From [Phialemoniopsis] sp. UDSM-2020 (lineage: Eukaryota; Ascomycota; Sordariomycetes; Thyridiales; Thyridiaceae), in NCBI GenBank assembly GCA_018873225.1, contig JAEILZ010000005.1, positions 558,001 through 622,000 on the forward strand: DNA of 64,000 nt, in the 5' to 3' direction. The position numbers were made by a program, and so were the translations under genes. Under the pieces are notes generated by a model. It was not told where the DNA came from and did not search any database. It saw nothing but the letters and a program-made list of their open reading frames with translations. Each line of letters starts with the position of its first letter. Position 1 is the stretch's first letter. Shown here in pieces: positions 10,982-21,678 of this stretch.

Positions 10982-13421
10982 TCAGACATGCTGCGCCCGC
11001 GTGTTCTCTTCATAAAACTCGAGCGTCAGCGCCGCCAGGAATCCCGGGATGCAGCCCTTCTCGCGCACCCAGAAGCCGATCTGGTCGCCGATGCGCTGGG
11101 CAAAGGGGCTGCGCGGCCCGCCGCTGACCTTCATGGTGCCGCGCTCGCCGTCGAAGACGATCGAGTTCTCGTGCTCGTCGGTGGCGCTCGGGTTGTAGAC
11201 GCTCTCGACGCGCATCTTGCCGTTGGGGATGAAGGTGACGTTCCAGCCGAGCATCGAGAAGACGGCCTCCTTGAACTCGGCCGACTTGGACGCCCAGACC
11301 TCCTTGAGGCGGCGCGCCGTCTTGTGCGCGCTCGCCGTCTCGGCCTTGGCGTCGGCGATCTCGCGCTGCGCGGCCATGAGGACGGACACGGGGATCGTGG
11401 GGTAGACCGACTCGCCCTTGCCCTGGATGTGCGCTAGCAGCTCGACGTTCTCCTGCTTGAGGGCCTTGATGGTGGAGAGCTTGACGGCCTCAAAGTCCGA
11501 GGTCGGGTTGGAGCGCAGCGAGAGGATGCGCGTCTTGGCCGATGCCTTCTCCACGGCGAGCTGCTCCTTGGTGACGGACAGCTCCGTCTCCAGAAGGCGG
11601 TGCGCTGTCGTCGTCTTGCTGACCTCCTCCTGAAGCTTGCGGACCTTGCGTGCGAGCTGGCCCAGCTGCTCATTCTCTTCCTCGCCGGTGGGGCGGGAGC
11701 GCTTGACACCCGCAGCTATAGCAGGGCTCGAGGTCGAGTTGGAGGACTCTACTGACGAGAGCTCAGTGTGCAGATTCTGTACCTCGACCTTGTACTTGTC
11801 AACCAGACCCTCGAGCTCCTGGATGCGTTCCGCCTTCTTCTGATCAAAATTGTCGGGCTGGAAGGTGATGTCCTCGGCGTCAAAAGTCTTCAGCTGCGCC
11901 CGGAGGTACTCTACTTCTTTGACAGCAAGGGCGCGTTGCCGCTCGAGGCGCATGCGAGCCTTGTCGACGCCGCCTACTGGCGTAGAGTTGCTGCTACCAC
12001 CGGAAGCCTTGAGCTTATCGACCTCATCGGCTAGCGACTTCTTCTCGTCCTCCAGTGTCTTGATTTGGCTGTCTCTTTGCGAGATTTCCGGTTCCAGCGC
12101 ACCTAGTCGCTCCGTAAGTGATGCCGAATTCAGGCGCTCCTGGACAAGAGCTTTGGCCACCGCCTCGGGTGAATCGAACTCGGCCTGCTCGTCGTCGCCA
12201 GCCACGCTGCGAAGGTAGGACGCCCAAGAGCGCTTCTCATCCTCGAGTCGCTGTCGCTGAAGGCGCTCTTCTGCCAGCTCCTTTTCAACTTCTTCTGCAG
12301 CAACCAATTTTCGCTGCAGTGACCGCTTCTCTTCCTCTGCGACCTCGGTCGCTTTGTGGACCTGACGCAGGTGCTTGAGCTCTGTCAATTGCTCGCGGTT
12401 TGTGGCCTCGAGCGCTCTGATATGGTTCACCTGATCGGTCAGCTCGCGACGGATGACATCCATAGTGGCTGCATCGCCAGTCTGGGCCTTGAGACGCAAG
12501 ACCTCTGCTTCGAGATTTCCGATGGTCGCGTCTTTGTCGGCGAGCTGCTCCTGAGTCTTTTGCAGCACCGACTCCCTGGTCTGATTCTCGTGCTCGGCTT
12601 CTTGGATAGTCCTTTGCGCAGACGTGATTTGTGCTTGCAGATCGGCGATCTTACGGTCGTTCATGCGCGCAGCATCCTCCTTGGCGGCGTTGAGGTCCTC
12701 GAGCTGCTCTTGTAATAGTCGCGCCTCATCCTCGGCCTCTCGCACCTTCTTCTCCAGCTCTTTCTGCTTGCTGTCTTGCTCGCCGCGGAGGGTCTCGAGC
12801 TCCTGCTGCAGCGCCTCCACTTGCCTCTCGGCGGCTGCTTTGTCGCCCTCGGCAGATTGCTTCTTCTTGAAGTCTTCTTCGGCCCGGCGTCTGGCATCAC
12901 GCACCTCACTCTCCTGTTGCAGCCGGGCCATATCCCTCTCCTGCTCGAAGTTGCTGATGGTGTACTTCAGCGTGCCGACCTCCGCCTTGAGCTCCTCGAT
13001 GCGCCGCCGCTGCGTCTCGTACTCCTCGGCGTCTGGAGGAGCCATATTTTCCTTGCTGCTCTCGCGCGAGGTGGCCCTCTGTGATTGTGCGTACGGGGTT
13101 TCGCGATCGATGCCCTGGCGCGAAGCAGGTCGCGCGGGTTGGCCACTGTGGCCCTCGCCGGTGATGATATCGTAGCCGGATTGAGAGGTGCCGCGTAGGG
13201 ATCTCATCTATCGATTTGTTCAGTTATGGGTCATTGTCAGGGACGACGCGCGCGTGTGTGCTTTAATTAGGACTCACCCTGCTTTCGCGCAATGATGTTT
13301 GGGGTCGTGGGCCATTGCCAAAACTGGCTCGAAATCTGCTGGCACCAAGAGAGGTTCGCCTGGGACCGTTGTTTCCGGCGGTGCTGGCGTCGCCTTGGCC
13401 CTGGGGCGTATGCGCCCTCAT
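10982..13421 (-). CDS. mad1: Spindle assembly checkpoint protein Mad1
   Basis: Two exons, 13278-13421 and 10982-13207, with a 70-nt GTGAGT...GATAG intron; 789 aa. Nearly the whole protein is predicted coiled coil. The C-terminal domain is diagnostic: SMLGWNVTFIPNGKMRVES, an IVFDGERGTMKVSGGP block, and a final FLAALTLEFYE. Mad1 dimers sit at unattached kinetochores and nuclear pores and recruit Mad2 to delay anaphase. The first exon (48 aa, starting MRAHTPQGQGD, ATG in CAACAAAATG context) is easily missed because the second exon itself starts with ATG. Its SLRESR end continues in phase into the Arg/Ser-rich N-terminus seen in other fungal Mad1 proteins. If exon 1 is not used, the protein is 741 aa from 13207. 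Confidence 0.92.
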
Positions 13422-14466
13422 TTTGTTGGTCGTCGATGCAGAGAAAAACGCGCTTCCTCTTCAATTCCAGTCGCGAATGTTTGATGGTTGCCCCAGGTGT
13501 TTTCGTTGATGTGGGTGGAGTCAAAGTCAACAATCGCCGTGAGTGCTGGAGAGGGGGCCCCTCACGTGATGGCTTCAGGTGGTTCCTTGTCACTGCCTTG
13601 AGTGCTGGAAGGTGAAGTTCAAGACAGAGAAGAGTGATCAGAAAATCCTCTCAGTGTTGTGATTGCACATTTTGCAAAGAGGGCAAAATGGCCAAGTGGT
13701 CAAAATCTCTCGAAGCCCAGGTTTTCAGGACAACAAAGAACAAGTACCATCTTCGGAAACAAAGCACCACTGGTTCTTCCACTTGCACGAATACCATACA
13801 GTCGCTTTAAGCACTCAACCACATCAGAAGAGTTGTTGTAGCGTCCAGTAATTTCACACAATTTTGCTCAGCTTTGCCTGTCCCAATCTCGTTCATTATC
13901 TAGATAAGGGACCCTCTTCTTCTACCGAGTTCATCGCTACTTCGCCGGCCGCCTTTCATTCCAGTCACTGGAAGACTATGTTTACCATCACACCACACAG
14001 ACTACCGGCTGTTGATCGCCTGCCGTTCTCTGGACCTTGGGCGGCTTAGCTCCCTGATTATGACGCTGCTTGTTCCCCACAGCGAACCCTTTTTGCGGCT
14101 CCTGTCCCAGGCACAGAGTGAGCACTTGAGGCCTCGGCCACATCGCCATTGGCTCTTGGCCTGCCTGGCCCACCCAGCGAAGGCGTCTTCCGGCCTGTGC
14201 CTCGCTTCGGCCAGTGATGTGATGGCACTGGCCTGCCAAGCTGGAGGGACCCTTTTAGCTCGGCCAAAGCTTCTTTCGGAGCTTCCAATCTTCCATCATC
14301 TTTTCCCCCAATCCCTCCTCACCTCGAATTCGCATATGGAGATTTGTTCCAGCTGATCACACTGCAGCCTGGCTGCTCCCCTTCAATCCCCTTTGTTCCG
14401 ACTCGACTACCGTTCAAGGCACCGTATTCACCGTCCACAGCGCGAGGCAGCGCTACTATTCCCAGG
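13422..14466. other. Divergent promoter region between mad1 and tam41
   Basis: 1045 bp with no gene seen. A stretch near 13690-13760 has a superficially tRNA-like D-arm sequence but lacks a T-arm (see rejected items). The last 200 bp before 14467 are pyrimidine-rich. Confidence 0.5.
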
Positions 14467-16216
14467 ATGCGGTCCGCCATGGCTTCGCTCCGACTGCTGG
14501 TAAGCTTGGGTCGCACCGGGTAGCTTCGGACGTCATAACTGACCAGGCCTCTTCATACGCCAGCAAGCCACTCCCATGCGCATCGCATCGCGCCGCGCCC
14601 AGCTCATTGCGACGCCCATCCCCACGACCTTCTCCCCGAGACTCGCCGGCTACCAATCCCTCAACTTCCGACGCACCTATGCCGATGATAAAAAGGGCGG
14701 GGCTCCCGAGAATGCGCAGGAGAGCGCCGCCAAGGAGCAAATTTCCGATGCTTCAACCGACAATGCCTCAAAGGCTTCTTCCTCTTCCTCTGCCGTAGCC
14801 TCCGAGGCATCCTCGTCGCCGAACTCGACCCCGAAGTCTTCGTCGTCTTCATTCACCGCGCCCTACGAGGACTGGGAAGAGAACCCGAACTTCAACATTG
14901 AGAAGTTCTCCGAGCTCCCGCACTCCAATTTTGGAATCAACCAGCACATGATCATTAATGATGAGTTCAAGGAGGCACTCCGTCAGGTGCTTTGGCAGTT
15001 CCGAGCTCCCATCCGCTATGCATTCGCATACGGCTCCGGCGTCTTCCCCCAAAGTAAGAGTGACGGTCGCGTTCCCACCGACGCGGAGATCAAGGCGATA
15101 CACCCCAAGGCCCCGCTTAGTGTGCAGAGGGCGCAGGACGGCACGCCCAAGATGATTGACTTTATCTTTGGAGTCACCTTCACCCAACATTGGCACAGTC
15201 TCAACCTAAACCAGCACCGAGACCACTACAGTGCACTGGGCTCCCTCGGCTCCGGCGCAGTGTCATTCGTCCAAGATCAATGGGGCGCGGGCATGTACTT
15301 CAACACATATACCGTCGTCAACGGCATTCTGATTAAGTACGGCGTGGTCAATCTCGACACTCTTTGCAAGGATCTGAGCGAGTGGGACACACTTTATCTG
15401 GCTGGCCGTCTGCACAAGCCTGTCAAGATTCTGCGCGACGATGCTCGTGTCAGGCTCGCGAACCAGATGAACCTTCTCTCGGCTCTACGTACCGCATTGC
15501 TCATGCTGCCGCCCAACTTTACCGAACAAGAGCTCTACAGTACGATCGCCGGCATTTCGTACCTCGGCGACCCCCGTATGGCATTCCCTACCGAGAATCC
15601 TCGTAAGGTCTCCAACATTGTGAGCAACAACATGGCCAACTTCCGCCGCCTGTACGCACCACTCATCGAGACGCTCCCCAACGTCGAGTTTGACGATCCA
15701 AACTGCCGCACGCGCGACTGGCTCGCCAACCCGGAGGCCAACCTACAGCTAAAGCAGGACATGGATCCCGTCAAGCGGGGCAACATGGTTAGGCGCCTAC
15801 CCAAGGCCTTCCGCAGCCGTCTCTACTTCAAGTACCAGAGCAAATTTGGCATTCCCCAACTCGAGTTCAACAAGATGATGGACGAGTCCAAGAACGAGGA
15901 CTCGACTGGTTTCAAGCGCCAGCAGGGTGGCGGCTTCGAGCGTCGCATCGCTCAGGACGAGCCCGAGCAGCTCCGTGCCTATGTCCGCGACGTCATCAAG
16001 CAGACTATCAACTGGCCCAGCACTACGCAGAGCCTCAAGGGCCTGCTCACGGCTGGCTTTGGCCGGACGATTCGCTACCTTGGCGAGAAGCTAGACAAGT
16101 ATCGCGAGGGCAAGAAGCCAAAGGAGCCAAAGAAGCCTGTTACGGCTCCAAAGGAAGACACCGTCAAGGCTGACGAGGAGAAGTCTCCCAAGGCCGATGA
16201 CAAGAGCTCCAACTAG
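14467..16216 (+). CDS. tam41: Mitochondrial CDP-diacylglycerol synthase Tam41
   Basis: Two exons, 14467-14499 and 14564-16216, phase 0; 561 aa. The N-terminus is rich in Arg/Ser/Ala with no acidic residues (MRSAMASLRLL, RIASRRAQL), as expected of a mitochondrial presequence, followed by a low-complexity Ser/Ala linker (residues 65-110). The Tam41/Mmp37 domain shows FAYGSGVFPQ (about 165-174, nucleotidyltransferase GS motif) and KMIDFIFGV with its acidic metal ligand (about 207-215), then HWHSLNLNQH. Tam41 makes CDP-DAG from phosphatidic acid and CTP on the matrix side of the inner membrane, the entry step to cardiolipin. It is longer than yeast Tam41 because of the linker and a Lys/Pro/Glu-rich tail. 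The 11-codon first exon was placed by the ATG at 14467 and a GTAAGC donor. Confidence 0.93.
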
Positions 16217-16901
16217 GGCGCTCGTTGTACATATTTGGAACATCGGAAAAGGAGTTTGACTGGTCATTTAACATTTGCAAAGTTGCTTTTCAAAATCATG
16301 AAAGGGGGGAGGATACGTCAGCATTTGGCAGCGATGATTTTCTTCATTTCGTTTTGTACTTTTGGCATCCATCTACAGGTGTCGCAAGCACCCCGACACT
16401 CGCTTTGTCCGCATTCTTCTCTCGTACACTTCCCATCTACTGTGGACGAGAGATCTCAAAACAGGAGACTGCCAAGGGCGCAGCCTCTCTACGATGATTT
16501 TCATTTGTCACATGCGATGATCTAGAAGGAGCGGCGGTTGGACCGGCCTTTCGATGGGAGGCTCAGGGACTGCATCACCATATTTGAGCTAGCGGTTTGC
16601 TATCGCGATGCGTTGTTGTATGATAGACTAGGCTCGTGTGAATGACACGTTCGCCTGCTTGCAGAACAATCGAGAACAAATTCAAACACACGCTGGTACT
16701 CAAGTCAACATGTCTGCAAACAAGGCTGAGCACGGGTTCCGCCCTGTAACTGGCTGCATCATGTGGAAGGAGAGCCATTCGAGAGATTGTTCATTGAGCG
16801 CACCACCTCTTTCCCAGAGCGAGCTCACTTATCGTTCATCGCACCTTGGTGTCTAAATTGTAGGTAAGTTGAGAGAGAAAGGCATTTCATCTGTTCCTAT
16901 T
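16217..16901. other. Convergent 3' region between tam41 and GH72 genes
   Basis: 685 bp; only short overlapping frames, and no domain or RNA recognised. Confidence 0.5.
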
Positions 16902-18657
16902 CTACCAAGGGTCCTCGGCCATATGCTTGAGGAACGAGCTCTTATCTCCCGAAGACGCCTCCTCCGACTGCTCCTCCTTCGCTCGGATTGGGATCGTAGT
17001 ATCGGCCGTCTCTTCTCGCTTCTCTTGCTTAGACTCTTCTTCCCTGCCCGCTGTCCCCGAACCCTCAGCTACGACGGCCCCGACAGCAGAACCCGTCGAG
17101 ATCCTAGCGCCAGTCGAGCCAACCAGGTCGTCGACCATCTTCTCCTTCATGTCGTCCACCACGTCGATCCACTCCCTGTCCTCCAGCCTCGCCCGCACTG
17201 CCTCCCAGTCCACCGGGCTCGCGGGCACGCTCTCGGCATCTGCCTGCCAGAACGTCGACTTGGCCGGCATCCTGCCGAGGTCGACCGCCGTCTCCGCCGT
17301 GGCCCACTCCTCGAGCGTCTTGGGCCTGTACGTGCGGCCCTCAGCGAGCTTGTCCCTGAAGTTGTCGTAGTCGGGCAGGCGCTCGACGATCTCCTCGCCT
17401 TCACCGGCCCCGCCCGGCAGGAGGCGCACGAGGCCATACTGGTTGGCGCCGTAGTGCAGCTCGTAGGCGATGCCGCCCGAGAAGACGGCCGTCATGGGCG
17501 GCGAGTAGAGCGCGCTGGTCTCCTGGAAGAGGCGGGGCTTGGGCTCCTCGTCCTCGTCTGCGCCGTAGATGATCTTGCCGCCGTACTCGGAGAGGAAGAC
17601 GGGGATGGGGGTCTTTTCGAAGGCTTGGACCTGTGTCGTAGGCACCATTCCGTTAGTATCGATGATAAACAAGGTCAGGGGGTGTGTGTACCATGTGGTT
17701 CCATCCCGAGATTTGCATGGACGCCTTGCCGATCCAGCTGTAGTCGTTGAACTGTGTAATGCATCAGCCCCACTCCTTCGAGACCGGTGCGTAATCAGCG
17801 GATACTCACGCAATAGAAGTCCACAGCCTCCTCCTTCTCCCCTGCAGAGAGGAACTGGAAAGCAGGCATCCTGCTCGTCTTCTCGTCGGCGTGGCTGTAC
17901 CCGACAGGCAGGATCCTGCGCGGCCTGTCCCCGCCGGCGCCCGACACCTCGGCCTCGAGGCGCATGTAGCGCTTGAGGTCGCGCACCACGGCGCGGATGG
18001 TGCCCGCCGCGGCGCTCGAGGCCGCCGAGTTGATGACCTCGTTGCCGGCGAGGACGCCGAGGACGTTGGGGTAGGCGGACAGGCTGTCAATGCTGGCGAA
18101 GTAGCGGTCCATCAGGGCCGGGGTATAGGATTCGAGGGGCGCGGAGCGGCTGATGACGTTCCAGGGGTCGCCGAGGCACTGGCGTGATGGGCATGTTAGT
18201 TCACTGGACTGCTCTTGTCGGTGGGCTAGCCATCATGCTTACTGTCAGGACGTGGATGCCGGCCTCAGCGAGGAGGGACATGGCGGCGTCGTGAGACTTG
18301 GTTGGGTCATGGTGGACTATAAGTGCAGGTTAGTGGACGTTTGGAGATAAATGCATAAATGTGCCGGATAGGTCTGACATGTGTAGATGGTGTTCAGTCC
18401 GAGTTCCTTGAAAAGCTCGACATCTCTTCGCAGGGACTTGATCCGATCATCCACTAGAGGATCCCTACGTCGGTCTTCCTTGAGCGGCGGCGCCTGATAT
18501 ACAACTCCCTTGATCAAGAACTGTTATATTTGAGTTAGCTCAACCTCATTCTATGCGTGAAAGGTCAATGCGGAGAGGTGGAGACTGCACATACTCGCTT
18601 GTCACCTTTCCACATGTATCGGCCCTTGAATGTGACCGGCTCGAAAGAGGATGCCAT
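16902..18657 (-). CDS. GH72-family beta-1,3-glucanosyltransferase, no visible signal peptide
   Basis: Six exons: 18595-18657, 18379-18520, 18243-18316, 17810-18178, 17692-17751 and 16902-17630; phases agree, 478 aa. GH72 hallmarks are FLIKGVVYQ, LGLNTIYT, DPTKSHDAAM, LAGNEVIN (acid/base Glu140) and VFLSEYGGK (nucleophile Glu251). GH72 enzymes (Gel/Gas) cut and religate cell-wall beta-1,3-glucan, usually outside the cell with a signal peptide and GPI anchor. This one starts MASSFEPVTFKGRYMWKGDK, with no hydrophobic N-terminus and no upstream in-frame ATG, and ends in a charged tail (HMAEDPW) with no GPI signal. The tail after about residue 400 is acidic, Ser-rich and probably disordered. The exon-2 donor (GTCAGA) is weak but keeps phase into FHHDPTK. 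Residues around the active site suggest it is catalytically competent. Confidence 0.85.
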
Positions 18658-18918
18658 CCTGATGGATTCCCGACAGATGAAGATATCTGATGTTGTCCTG
18701 ATGAGGCTGGCTTGGGTTGAAGTATGATGGTCGTTGAAGGGAGGCTGAAGCTGGTCCTAAACTGCGGTGTAGGATGACGTCAAGTGTGGCAATCCACAAC
18801 TGATGCCTATTATTTCTGGGGCCGTCAATCAACAACATCACGATTGATGCCGTTTGTAAAGTTGTATCTTCAAATGATATATCTCTATAGAAATGGAGAG
18901 CTGAACCCATTTTAATGA

Positions 18919-21144
18919 TCATACCATATTGAACTCCCCAACCCAGCTCTCAAACTCCTGCTCCATATTCCTGTTATTGTCAAGGTCTAATATCACATCT
19001 GATAGTAGATCAGGTGTCCCTAGAGAAAAGGAGCCGTCCAATACGTCTGCGCCCGTCAGTGACGAAGTCTCCTGATCCATCCCATTATCATCATGCTCCA
19101 CAAACATTCCAAGGTCTAAGTCGCAGTCTGCTATCCTCGACGCCGTCCTGGGCGTCATGGGTTCGAGCCCCTGGCTCAGCACCGCCGACACGTCGGTGTG
19201 GTCCTGCCTGTTGAGCTCAAACACGTCCATGACCGAGCCTGCGAGGACCGGCCGCGCGATGCTGCCGCCGACGCCGCTGCCGCCAAACGACGCGTTGCGC
19301 AGGACGAGGTCGAGGTAGTTGATGGTGATGTCAGTCGTCGAGTAGGTGCTGCGCAGCTTCTCGATCGTGCGCATGCACACGCGGAAGCTCGAGGCCGCCG
19401 CGTCGCGCACAGCGGCGCTGCTGCTCTTCATGCTGAGCAGGTTCATGGCGATGGCCGGGCACAGCACCGTGATGGTGCTGACGGGCAGGTCCGAGTCGAG
19501 GTCGTGGCGCTGCAGCTCCGCCGTCAGGTAGGTGATGCGGTTGGCCGAGTCGAGCACGTGGGAGCGCGCCGCGTCGCGCGCCTGCTTGGGCACGCCGAAG
19601 GTGGCCATCTGGTGCGGCGAGTCCGGCAGGAAGCGCGGCCGGTAGAGGGTGTAGACGGCGGTGTAGTAGGCCATGTGGAGGAGCCGGCGCCGCACGTAGT
19701 TGGAGGCGGCGAGGGCGTCGTTCTGGTAGTCGACTGCGAAGGACTGCTGGCAGCGGCAGGATTTGGGCAGAAGCATGAGCCACGACTTGAGTGCAAAGTC
19801 CACGCCGTCGACTTCGAGAGAGGCGTCAGGAATAGTGCTGAAAGGGTCGTATGATATCTGAGACAGCCCTCGCTGCACATTGAGAACACGGTCGATCAGC
19901 AGCGAGAGCTTCACCTTCTCGACACAGAGCTCAGCTGACTCGGTGTGGGAGAGGATATTATAAGGCCCAACTGTATCATGACCTAGGAGCACGTGGCTAC
20001 TCGTGAGCAGGTCCAGCTCCATATCTGTCATTTGTAGCACGTGGACTGTGCTGTCCTCTTGCTTCATCCTGGCCGGCCTGTTGGTCGCGAGTGCCAATAT
20101 CTTGTCACGCACATAAGCACCCCACCAGACGCGGCGAAGAAGACTCGCCTTGGCACCGGTGATACCCCTAGAGGAGGGATCTCGATGCAAGTTGATACTA
20201 TATGCGATGGTCATAGCCGTGTTGAGCCAGTGCCACGCGTCCTTGCGCGTCTGCTGAGAGACCCCTTGAGCTGTGAGCAACAAGGCTGTTTGTATAAGGA
20301 CAACGCGATCCTGCTCTACATCAAAATCGAAGAGCAACTGAGAAGTGACGATTAGCTATGCCGTTCCCGGAAGCGAAGTGATTTCTGGTGTACTTACCAC
20401 TATCCGTCGATATAGATCTTTCCTGAGACTAGGTCTATCTGCAAAACCAGCAGCCGAAAGCGCTTCCAGTCTTACATGGGCAGATCCCGCAAAGAGTATG
20501 GCCATGTAGAGCAGCAGGCTTACTTGGCTGCTCATACCGTCAACTGACCGCACATTCTCGCAGAACGTTCTGAGGTCAATGATGGGCATGCGGCCATATC
20601 CAAACTCGATGAACGATTTGACCAGTGCGAATTGTAGAGGCACCGGGGGAAGTGTGAAAGCACCCTGTGAATGCAGGAACTCCGTCTTTGCTGGATCATC
20701 TGTACATGGTCGTTGAATGAATGACGGGAGACGTGAAAAGGCATCAGCTGATGGGATGACTGCATCCTTCTCGGATGGCCCTGTTGATGACCCTGGCGAT
20801 GTACTTCGTATCTGTGTAAATCTCTCAGGGCCCTTGCCATCTTGGCTCATCTTCTTGATATCGCAATACACGGCCCGCGGCACCTCTGAGTCGCCGTCCA
20901 AGTCGACGGGATCAAAGAGGATTTTCCTGCATTACCGATGAGCACACGAAAGGAGTTCGCAGTTGCAGAACACAAACCTGCTGCGGCGTGATCGAGGCAC
21001 GACACATTGGATGCGGTCCCATTTGCAATTGCTGCACGGACTTGACTCGACGACATTGCAGCGGACCTTTCTTGCCCGGCAGCCCAGGCATGCTCGTCCA
21101 GCTCTTGATATCTTCTTTGGCTTCTGTTCTTCCTGAGAACTCAT
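18919..21144 (-). CDS. Zn2Cys6 fungal-specific transcription factor
   Basis: Three exons, 20978-21144, 20398-20926 and 18919-20337, phases consistent; 704 aa. The Zn2Cys6 cluster uses Cys19, 22, 29, 37, 40 and 47 (ACLGCRARKVRC, SSPCSNC), followed by KILFDPVDLDGD. The middle has the fungal_trans homology region (DAWHWLNTAMTIAYSINLHR, LLRRVWWGAYVRDKILAL), and the C-terminus is acidic. The overall look is that of the cutinase-activator CTF1-type group, but the target genes are unknown. It reads in the same direction as the GH72 gene, whose ATG lies 261 bp beyond its stop, so GH72 control is conceivable but not shown. The stretch 19190-19740 is much richer in G/C third positions than the rest of the gene. 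Confidence 0.88.
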
Positions 21145-21678
21145 CGCATTGGTTTTGTTTGAGCTGCACGGCCGTGTATTGTGAATGAAGAGTTGTGGAC
21201 GAAGGAGAAAGTGGCAATTGCAATTTGACGCAATTTGATCAGCCGCTGGCGTACAGTGTCAAAATGCGGGGTTATGGGGAGTCTTAAGCTGGCCCCAGAC
21301 CCGGATAGCTCAGGGTATGGGCGGACATTTTGCAAGACTAGCGAGGACGGTCTTCAAGGCTAACAAGTAGGGGGTGTGGTCAACATGTCGGGATCACTGT
21401 GTGCATTCTCAAGCAGAACAGTATTCAAACTCAAGCTTTTTACTCGATTATGGCAAAAGACTGCTTGTTAGATTCCCCGCTTGAGGACCACTTCGTTGAG
21501 GAATGCCACTAACGGCTACGTCGTGATTAGTACTGCCGGGAGCTCCAGAGTTCCTACATCATTCATGCATTCTACATCTATGGCATACAATTGAGTGGCT
21601 AGGCGAGAAAAGAAACAAAAAGGCCTAGCAGGACTGAGCTGCCACCCAGATTATCCTTTCGTCTACCTTATGGTAGTT
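21145..21678. other. Intergenic region upstream of the Zn2Cys6 gene
   Basis: 534 bp between the dld1-like stop codon and the transcription factor ATG. No additional gene is seen; it probably contains the regulator's promoter. Confidence 0.5.

Noticed and set aside
13680..13760. tRNA-like D-arm sequence (GGCCAAGTGGTC)
   Set aside because: No T-arm, no acceptor-stem pairing and no anticodon arm at the expected spacing.
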